Source: Pseudomonadota bacterium
Lineage (GTDB): Bacteria; Pseudomonadota; Alphaproteobacteria; Rhizobiales; Xanthobacteraceae
Assembly: GCA_023392205.1 (NCBI GenBank)
Contig: JAEVZN010000389.1
Span: 1-5,172 of the forward strand
Direction: 5' to 3'
Length of the DNA: 5,172 nt
This document shows, one piece after another, positions 1-4,174 of this stretch. Position 1 is the first letter of the stretch, and each line of letters starts with the position of its first letter. The position numbers and the translations under genes are program-made. A model generated the notes under the pieces. That model was not told the DNA's origin. It made no database searches and saw only the letters and a list, made by a program, of their open reading frames with translations.

Positions 1-987
1 ACGGTATTCTCGACGCTCAGCAGCGCGCTCGGGCCGTATCTCAAGCGCATGCCGGACGGCGAAACCGGCGAACGGCTGGACTGGATCACATGGCTGGAGC
101 CGGTTTTCTCCGAACATCCGGCTTTCGAGCTGTCGCCGGAAGTGTTCCAGTTGCACAGCAAGGCCAAGAAGCATCGCCGCTATCAGCTCAAGCCCGGAAT
201 CTCCATCGGCGATGTGCGTTTCGACAATCTGTTCTATGCGGATAACGCGAAGCGCTCCTACGCGACTTTCTCCGAGCTCAAACGGCAGGGCCGCATTGCC
301 GCCGGCTGCAAGTTTCAGGTCGATCTCGTGCCGGCGCATTCGGTCATCTGGCTGTTCGTCAAGGAAGACCTGCAGCAGGCAGTCGACGGGATTTTCAACG
401 ACGCGGTCCTGCGCGAGATCGACAAGATTGCCGAAGCCATCCCGCATGACGAGTTGGCGATCCAGTTCGACATCGCCTCGGCAGTCTTCGCACGGCTGGA
501 GCGCAACGAGCCCAGCCCCTATGGCAACACCAAGGAGGAGATGCAGCAGACATTCTCGAAGATCGTGATGCGGCTCGCCAATCATGTGCCGGCCGACATC
601 GATCTGCTGTTCCATTTCTGTTACGGCGATGCCGGGCACAAGCATGTCATCGAGCCGACCGACATGGGCGACATGGTGGAATTCGCCAACCGCCTCGCGC
701 GATCCCTGAAGCGGAGCATTCAGCTCATTCACATGCCGGTGCCGCGCGACCGGTCCGACGACGCGTATTTTGCGCCGCTGACCAGACTTGAACTGAAGCC
801 GGACACTGAGTTGTGCCTCGGGCTCGTTCACTACACCGACGGTGTCGAGGGCACGACGGCGCGGCTTGCGACCGCGCGAAAATTCGTGCGCGACTTCTCC
901 GTGGCCACCGAATGCGGATTCGGCCGGCGGGATCCTTTGACCTTGCCTGAATTGCTGCGCATCCACGCGGCGATCGCGGAGGCCTGA
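1..987 (+). CDS. UROD/MetE-like TIM-barrel protein (5' end outside window)
   Basis: The frame is open from base 1, so the gene starts upstream; the ATG at 49 is internal, because the family signature LKRMPDGETGER spans it. Within-window length is 328 residues, and only about 10-25 N-terminal residues seem to be missing. The C-terminal half resembles the catalytic barrel of cobalamin-independent methionine synthase (MetE). Counting codons from base 1, His205-x-Cys207 (HFCYGD) matches the MetE HxC zinc motif, and Cys305 (ATECGFGRR) matches the MetE PDCGLKTR cysteine. The residue where MetE has its zinc-ligand Glu appears to be His244 (IHMPVPRD). The protein is too short to be a full two-barrel MetE and lacks its N-terminal domain. 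The actual substrate is unknown; a thiol or methyl-transfer reaction with a bound zinc is an inference from the fold. Proteins of this type are usually annotated as hypothetical or 'methionine synthase II'. It ends in a strong hairpin and looks like the last gene of its transcript. Confidence 0.8.
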   Translation, partial: TVFSTLSSALGPYLKRMPDGETGERLDWITWLEPVFSEHPAFELSPEVFQLHSKAKKHRRYQLKPGISIGDVRFDNLFYADNAKRSYATFSELKRQGRIAAGCKFQVDLVPAHSVIWLFVKEDLQQAVDGIFNDAVLREIDKIAEAIPHDELAIQFDIASAVFARLERNEPSPYGNTKEEMQQTFSKIVMRLANHVPADIDLLFHFCYGDAGHKHVIEPTDMGDMVEFANRLARSLKRSIQLIHMPVPRDRSDDAYFAPLTRLELKPDTELCLGLVHYTDGVEGTTARLATARKFVRDFSVATECGFGRRDPLTLPELLRIHAAIAEA

Positions 988-1007
988 CCGCTTCTGCGGT
1001 CAGGCCT
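980..1007 (+). terminator. 12-bp perfect hairpin overlapping the stop codon
   Basis: AGGCCTGACCGC (980-991) and GCGGTCAGGCCT (996-1007) are exact inverted repeats around a TTCT loop. The TGA stop (985-987) of the upstream gene lies in the 5' arm. No T-tract follows (next bases GGTGCAGC), so it is not a classical intrinsic terminator. It may act as a transcript-end or 3'-protective hairpin, or work with Rho. The long GC-rich stem is seen directly; the terminating role is inferred. Confidence 0.65.
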
Positions 1008-1029
1008 GGTGCAGCGCGAGCGCCCCCGC

Positions 1030-1058
1030 TTGAGTGCGGCGCTTGCGGCCCCTAGGCT
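1030..1058 (+). promoter_or_regulatory. candidate sigma-70 promoter of the dodecin gene
   Basis: TTGAGT (1030-1035) and TAGGCT (1053-1058) are separated by 17 bp. The -35 keeps the TTGA core; the -10 matches only the T, A and final T of TATAAT, as is common in GC-rich alphaproteobacteria. Transcription would begin near 1065, giving a leader of about 36 nt. A similar -10 (TAGGTT) is seen in front of nrdJ. Confidence 0.4.
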
Positions 1059-1065
1059 GTGCGCG

Positions 1066-1079
1066 GAACCGATCGGTTC
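1066..1079 (+). promoter_or_regulatory. 14-bp perfect palindrome in the dodecin leader
   Basis: GAACCGATCGGTTC is its own reverse complement. It lies 21 nt before the dodecin ATG and begins almost exactly at the transcription start predicted from the 1030-1058 promoter. It could be an operator for a dimeric repressor. The GGAAC at its left edge also resembles an EcfG -35 element, but no CGTT follows at 16-17 bp. No regulator is encoded nearby, so the role is unassigned. Confidence 0.4.
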
Positions 1080-1100
1080 TGCCAGTCAGAGGAGGATCGC

Positions 1101-1304
1101 ATGGCGGTCGCTCGCGTCACTGAACTGATTTCCGCATCCAAGAAGAGCTTTGAAGACGCCATCCAGGTCGGCGTCTCGCGTGCCGTGAAGACCCTGAAGA
1201 ATGTCGAAGGCGTCTGGGTGGAAGGGCAGAAATGCGTGATCCGGAAGGGCAAGATTGAGGAATACCGCGTCAATCTGAAGGTCACCTTCATTCTGCAGGA
1301 CTGA
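1101..1304 (+). CDS. dodecin family protein
   Basis: This is a 67-residue protein of the dodecin family: small beta-alpha-beta-beta subunits that form hollow dodecamers, usually storing flavins (riboflavin, FMN) or binding CoA in the cytosol. The start at 1101 is chosen because AGGAGG (1090-1095) lies 5 nt upstream and MAVARVTE is the typical family beginning; the in-frame ATG at 1059 lacks such a site and would add 14 unconserved residues. Visible signature: SFEDAI (16-21) in the helix, KTLKNVEG (30-37), and EEYRVNLKVTF (53-63) as the last strand. Aligning on the KTL motif with remembered Thermus and Mycobacterium dodecins puts Gly37 where the flavin-stacking Trp normally sits, with Trp39 two residues later, and Arg56 in place of the flavin-contacting Gln. 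Ligand preference may therefore differ. It stands alone, between a hairpin upstream and a separately promoted operon downstream. Confidence 0.93.
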   Translation: MAVARVTELISASKKSFEDAIQVGVSRAVKTLKNVEGVWVEGQKCVIRKGKIEEYRVNLKVTFILQD

Positions 1305-1347
1305 CCGCACTCGTTCCCACGCATAGCGGCGATGACGCAAGACCTCG

Positions 1348-1386
1348 CCGGCTGGCCCGCACCGCGAGCCGGAGCGCATTATTATT
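1348..1386 (+). terminator. weak candidate terminator after dodecin
   Basis: CCGGCT (1348-1353) can pair with AGCCGG (1367-1372). An inner CGC/GCG pairing (1358-1360 with 1364-1366) is possible with a 4-nt bulge. An AT-rich stretch ATTATTATT (1378-1386) follows a few bases later. The short stem and the T-tract being interrupted by A make this only a weak intrinsic-terminator candidate, but it is suitably placed 44 nt after the dodecin stop. Confidence 0.3.
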
Positions 1387-1394
1387 GTCCGCGT

Positions 1395-1420
1395 CGAACT
1401 TTCTTCGCGCTGCCTTCGTT
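1395..1420 (+). promoter_or_regulatory. candidate EcfG (general stress) promoter of the dehydrogenase operon
   Basis: CGAAC (1395-1399), then 17 bp, then CGTT (1417-1420). The known alphaproteobacterial EcfG consensus is GGAAC-N16-17-CGTT, so only the first G is off. Transcription would start near 1427, leaving a leader of about 47 nt before the alcohol dehydrogenase ATG. The position is right and no convincing sigma-70 promoter competes for it in 1305-1473. A single motif match of this length can still occur by chance. Confidence 0.45.
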
Positions 1421-1473
1421 GGCCCCGGAATGCCGTTTGGCCCCGGCCGATTGCGCGCGAAGGAGCGTCTCAC

Positions 1474-2691
1474 ATGAAAGCACTGGCCTGGCACGGCAAG
1501 GGCGATATTCGCTGCGAGCAGGTTCCCGATCCGCAAATCGAGCATCCGCGCGACGCCATCATCAAGGTCACGGCCTGCGCGATCTGCGGCTCCGACCTGC
1601 ACATCTATGGCGGCATCATCCCGCGCATGAAACATGGCGACATCATGGGTCATGAGAATATGGGCGAAGTGGTCGAGGTTGGCCCGGAGACCAAAAACCT
1701 CAAAGTCGGCGACCGCGTGGTTGTCCCCTTCACCGTGTCCTGCGGCGAATGCTTCTTCTGCCGCAACGGCTTCTATTCCGGCTGCGAGCGCACCAATCCC
1801 GATCGCGAGGACGCCGCCAAGTTATGGGGAAACGCGCCTGCCGGCCTGCTCGGCTATTCGCATCTGCTTGGCGGCTATGCCGGCGGTCATGCCGAATATC
1901 TGCCCCTGCCCTATGCTGATGTCGGTCCGATCAAGGTGCCCGATCATCTCAGTGACGAAGAAGTGCTGTTCCTGTCGGATATCTTCCCGACCGGTTACAT
2001 GGGCGCCGAATTCTGCGACCTGAAGGGCGGCGAGACCGTTGCGATCTGGGGCTGCGGCCCAGTCGGCCAATTCGCGATCCGTTCGGCCTTCCTGCTCGGC
2101 GCCGAACGCGTGATCGCCATCGATACGGTGCCGGAGCGGCTTGCGCTGGCGCGTGAGGCCGGCGCCGAAACCATCGATTTCCTCGACGAGGATGTCTACG
2201 ACGTGATCATGGGGAAGACCAGGGGCCGTGGCGCCGATGCCTGCATCGATGCCGTCGGCACCGAGGCGGAGCCATCGTCCAGCCTGATGTCGCGCTGGGA
2301 CCGCATCAAGGTTGCGACCTTCATGGGCACCGACCGGCCGCATGTGCTGCGTCAGGCCATCCATTGCTGCCGCAATTTCGGCACCGTCTCGATCATCGGC
2401 GTCTATGGCGGTTTCCTCGACAAGATCCCGATGGGATCGGCCATCAATCGCGGCCTCACCTTCCGCATGGCGCAGACACCGGTGCAGCGCTATCTGCCGA
2501 AGCTGCTGGGGCTGATCGAGGACGGCTCGATCGACCCGTCCTTTGTCATCACCCATGTCGCCCCGCTCGAAAAAGGACCGGACCTCTACAAGACGTTCCG
2601 CGACAAGGAGGACGGCTGCGTGAAGGTGGTCCTGAAACCCGGCATGACGGTGTCGCCGCAGGACGCCAAAAAGGAAGCGGCGCATGCTTGA
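1474..2691 (+). CDS. zinc-dependent alcohol dehydrogenase, formaldehyde-dehydrogenase-like
   Basis: A 405-residue, cytosolic, medium-chain zinc alcohol dehydrogenase of the glutathione-independent formaldehyde-dehydrogenase-like group. It probably performs NAD(H)-dependent alcohol/aldehyde interconversion; the substrate is not known. The GroES-like N-terminal domain carries catalytic zinc ligands Cys38 (CAICGSDLH), His60 (GHE) and probably Asp169 (LSDIFPTGY, the Asp used in Pseudomonas putida formaldehyde dehydrogenase). The structural-zinc lobe has Cys90, Cys93, Cys96 and Cys104. The Rossmann domain has GCGPVG at 193-198 and Asp217 at the end of its second strand, which favours NAD over NADP. 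The C-terminal [23 protein letters not shown] and [15 protein letters not shown] blocks are characteristic, and the length is close to the roughly 400 residues of the family. All key residues are present, so it should be active. The start is supported by AAGGAG (1460-1465), 8 nt before ATG. It is the first gene of an operon with the following SDR gene and may be under EcfG control. Confidence 0.92.
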   Translation: MKALAWHGKGDIRCEQVPDPQIEHPRDAIIKVTACAICGSDLHIYGGIIPRMKHGDIMGHENMGEVVEVGPETKNLKVGDRVVVPFTVSCGECFFCRNGFYSGCERTNPDREDAAKLWGNAPAGLLGYSHLLGGYAGGHAEYLPLPYADVGPIKVPDHLSDEEVLFLSDIFPTGYMGAEFCDLKGGETVAIWGCGPVGQFAIRSAFLLGAERVIAIDTVPERLALAREAGAETIDFLDEDVYDVIMGKTRGRGADACIDAVGTEAEPSSSLMSRWDRIKVATFMGTDRPHVLRQAIHCCRNFGTVSIIGVYGGFLDKIPMGSAINRGLTFRMAQTPVQRYLPKLLGLIEDGSIDPSFVITHVAPLEKGPDLYKTFRDKEDGCVKVVLKPGMTVSPQDAKKEAAHA

Positions 2692-3466
2692 TAAAGCACG
2701 CCCGCTGGCCGTGGTGACCGGCGCTTCGTCAGGGATCGGGCTGCAACTCGCGCGCCAGTGCGTCGAGAACGGCTTCGACCTGATCGTCGTCGCCAATGAA
2801 CACGAGATCGAGGGTGCTGCGGAGGAACTGAGTGTCGGTGGCGCGCGCGCGGAGGCGTTGCAGGCTGACCTTTCGACCATCGAAGGCAATGACGCCCTCT
2901 ATTTGAAGATTGCCGGGCGGCCGGTGGCGGCGCTGCTTGCCAATGCCGGGCGCGGCCTCGGCCAGGCATTCCTCGATCAGGATTTCAACGATATCCGGTA
3001 TGTAATCGACACGAATGTCACTGGACCGCTCTACCTGATCCAGAAGGTCGCGCGGGACATGCGTGACCGCGGCGAAGGGCGGATCCTCAGTACCGGCTCG
3101 ATCGCGGGCTTCATGCCTGGCACCTATCACGCGGTCTATAATGCCACCAAGGCCTTCGTGGATTCCTTCTCCTACGCCCTGCGTGAAGAGATGAAGGATA
3201 CCGGCGTCACCGTCACCTGTCTGATGCCGGGACCGACAGAAGCAGATTTCTTCCGCCGCGCCGGTCTGGAAGACACCGGGTTCGGGACACAGGAGAAGGC
3301 CAGTCCACGCGATGTCGCAGAAGATGGCTTCAAGGCGATGATGGCGGGCGAAGGCGGCGTGGTGAGCGGCCTTCAGAACAAGGTCCAGGCTGCATTGGCC
3401 CATGTGCTTCCGGCAGAGGCGCTGGCAAAGCAGCATACAAGCAAGGCCAAGCCGGGTTCGGGGTGA
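2684..3466 (+). CDS. classical short-chain dehydrogenase/reductase (SDR)
   Basis: A 260-residue single-domain NAD(P)-dependent oxidoreductase of the classical SDR family. Seen directly: the coenzyme motif TGASSGIG (12-19), the NAG motif (87-89), and the complete catalytic tetrad Asn111, Ser139, Tyr152 and Lys156 (YNATK), followed by the PGPTEADFF segment. At the end of beta-2 the sequence is ANE (37-39) instead of the Arg found in typical NADP-dependent members, so coenzyme preference is uncertain and may lean to NAD. The C-terminal [15 protein letters not shown] segment and the KPGSG end are typical of a subgroup of uncharacterised bacterial SDRs. The start codon overlaps the alcohol dehydrogenase stop by 8 bp (2684-2691), with a GGAAG element about 9 nt upstream, so translation is probably coupled and the two enzymes made together. 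Substrate unknown; acting on the product or precursor of the neighbouring dehydrogenase is an inference from context only. Confidence 0.92.
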   Translation: MLDKARPLAVVTGASSGIGLQLARQCVENGFDLIVVANEHEIEGAAEELSVGGARAEALQADLSTIEGNDALYLKIAGRPVAALLANAGRGLGQAFLDQDFNDIRYVIDTNVTGPLYLIQKVARDMRDRGEGRILSTGSIAGFMPGTYHAVYNATKAFVDSFSYALREEMKDTGVTVTCLMPGPTEADFFRRAGLEDTGFGTQEKASPRDVAEDGFKAMMAGEGGVVSGLQNKVQAALAHVLPAEALAKQHTSKAKPGSG

Positions 3467-3507
3467 CCGGAGGGTGGCTATCTGCCTGCCTGTGCACGGA
3501 GAATCGC

Positions 3508-3532
3508 TGCGCTTGTGGATATCGCAAGCGCG
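3508..3532 (+). terminator. hairpin after the dehydrogenase operon
   Basis: GCGCTTG (3509-3515) pairs exactly with CAAGCGC (3525-3531). Inner T-G and G-C pairs extend it to a 9-bp stem with a GATAT loop, and 3508/3532 can form an outer wobble. It lies about 42 nt after the SDR stop. There is no T-tract (GCCGGCCCGG follows), so it is a probable transcript-end structure rather than a proven intrinsic terminator. Confidence 0.45.
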
Positions 3533-3538
3533 CCGGCC

Positions 3539-3554
3539 CGGTGTCATGGCACCG
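3539..3554. repeat. imperfect 16-bp palindrome
   Basis: CGGTGTCATGGCACCG matches its own reverse complement at 14 of 16 positions; it can also be read as a 5-bp stem (CGGTG/CACCG) with a 6-nt loop. It follows the 3508-3532 hairpin by 6 bp. It may be a second transcript-end hairpin or an operator; no regulator can be named. Confidence 0.3.
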
Positions 3555-3750
3555 TCACACAGCAGGGCGCGGAAATCGCAATTGTCCAGCCTTGACAGCG
3601 AATCCCCCCATTTTTGCGGTTTTCCAAGGTGCGCGCCGGGGAACCCTGTGAGGATCGGGCGAAAACCCAAAATGGGCTTGGCGAATCCGCAAACCGCTTC
3701 CACAGTCCGCTTCAGGCTCCAGCACGTTTCCCCATAATTCACCGGGGCGG
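3555..3750. other. intergenic stretch without a recognisable gene
   Basis: No credible coding sequence is visible on either strand; the open frames here are low-complexity Arg/Pro/Ser-rich shadows. A perfect TTGACA hexamer lies at 3592-3597, but 16-18 bp downstream there is only TGCGGT-like sequence, so a promoter is not supported. A T-run (TTTTT 3611-3615, then TTTT 3620-3623) and CCCAAAATGGG (a 4-bp inverted repeat near 3666-3676) are present. An unannotated small RNA cannot be excluded. Confidence 0.4.
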
Positions 3751-3766
3751 ACACCAGCTTTAGTGT
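3751..3766 (+). promoter_or_regulatory. NrdR box 1 (upstream)
   Basis: ACACCAGCTTTAGTGT matches 12 of 16 positions of the published NrdR consensus acaCwAtATaTwGtgt, including all of the outer ACAC and the AGTGT end. NrdR is the zinc-ribbon/ATP-cone repressor of bacterial ribonucleotide reductase genes. The site begins exactly 31 bp before the second box, the usual three-helical-turn spacing of NrdR box pairs. Confidence 0.7.
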
Positions 3767-3781
3767 TTCGTTCAGAGTTAC

Positions 3782-3797
3782 CCACTAAAGCTTGACG
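3782..3797 (+). promoter_or_regulatory. NrdR box 2 (overlaps the -35)
   Basis: CCACTAAAGCTTGACG matches 9 of 16 positions of the NrdR consensus, with the left half (CACTAAA) good and the right half poor. Its CACTAAAGCT (3783-3792) is the exact reverse complement of AGCTTTAGTG (3756-3765) in box 1. It contains the TTGACG -35 element of the predicted nrdJ promoter, so bound NrdR would block RNA polymerase. Confidence 0.65.
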
Positions 3798-3820
3798 GGC
3801 CGGGTAAGTCTTCATAGGTT
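3792..3820 (+). promoter_or_regulatory. candidate nrdJ promoter
   Basis: TTGACG (3792-3797), a 17-bp spacer, then TAGGTT (3815-3820). The -35 has five of six consensus bases; the -10 has three of six. Transcription would start near 3827, about 350 nt before the nrdJ ATG. The overlap with NrdR box 2 supports the assignment. Confidence 0.55.
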
Positions 3821-3826
3821 GCGTCC

Positions 3827-4174
3827 AAGTCCGGCGCGGGTTGTTTTCGGGTCGCCGCCGGCTCCTCCGACATCGCGTTGAAGGCAGTCGTCCGGCCCGG
3901 ATCGTTCCGGGGCGAGGTCCGGATCTGCGTCGCTGCGCGGACGCCAGTCCGGGCATTCGCGAGGCCGGGTTTTGAGGCTGGAGTTCGATGCGACAACGCC
4001 GATCCGGCAATCCGGCGGGGGCCGGAGCGGATGGACCGGACGGCGCGGTCGGGGGTTCTTCAGTCGTGTGGCGTCGGAATGCGTAATGGCGGATGATCGC
4101 GGGCCCAAAGACCCGGCGGCGTCCAAATGGCCAGGGGCAGCAACCCCTGGCAGACAAGAACGGGGCAAACTGAA
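3827..4174 (+). promoter_or_regulatory. nrdJ: long GC-rich nrdJ leader with hairpins and TCCGG cluster
   Basis: About 350 nt lie between the predicted transcription start and nrdJ, with no credible gene on either strand. TCCGG occurs seven times between 3830 and 4015. Several short perfect stems are visible: CCCGGA/TCCGGG (3896-3901 with 3906-3911, loop TCGT), TCCGGC/GCCGGA (4011-4016 with 4021-4026, loop GGGG), GACCG/CGGTC (4034-4038 with 4046-4050), and a stronger one at 4130-4151. No cobalamin-riboswitch B12 box was found. The leader may be a structured regulatory RNA. A candidate RNA motif named for nrdJ exists in the literature as I recall, but I cannot align it here. The leader's start depends on the promoter call. 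Confidence 0.45.
4130..4151 (+). promoter_or_regulatory. nrdJ: 8-bp hairpin just before the nrdJ ribosome-binding site
   Basis: GCCAGGGG (4130-4137) pairs perfectly with CCCCTGGC (4144-4151) around a CAGCAA loop. The only Shine-Dalgarno-like element for nrdJ is GGGG (4162-4165), 10 nt after the stem and 9 nt before the ATG. CCCC of the 3' arm could alternatively pair with that GGGG, though this would be only 4 bp against 8. A role in translation is inferred. Confidence 0.5.

Noticed and set aside
49..51. ATG 49 as the start of the MetE-like gene
   Set aside because: The frame is open upstream to base 1 with family-like sequence (LSSALGPYLKR), so the true start is outside the window.
1065..1090. 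EcfG promoter at GGAAC 1065-1069 (dodecin)
   Set aside because: No CGTT-like -10 occurs 16-17 bp downstream (CAGAGG there), and it would start transcription inside the ribosome-binding site.
1059..1100. Earlier ATG (1059) as the dodecin start
   Set aside because: It has no ribosome-binding site, would lie before the predicted transcription start, and adds unconserved residues; ATG 1101 has AGGAGG 5 nt upstream and matches the family N-terminus.
3592..3620. Sigma-70 promoter from the perfect TTGACA at 3592
   Set aside because: No acceptable -10 element at 16-18 bp spacing; TTGACG 3792 with TAGGTT 3815, overlapping NrdR box 2, is a better nrdJ promoter.
3640..3665. EcfG promoter at GGAAC 3640-3644
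   Set aside because: The position 16-17 bp downstream reads GAAA, not CGTT.
1822..3754. Long minus-strand frames (355 and 341 codons) opposite the ADH and SDR genes
   Set aside because: Shadows of two well-conserved + strand enzymes in GC-rich DNA; no recognisable protein features or ribosome-binding sites.
3827..4174. Cobalamin riboswitch before nrdJ
   Set aside because: Expected on functional grounds, but I found neither the GCCACTG B12 box nor the GCCCCCGCAACTGT-like core. NrdJ needs B12 as cofactor, so repression by B12 would also be illogical.
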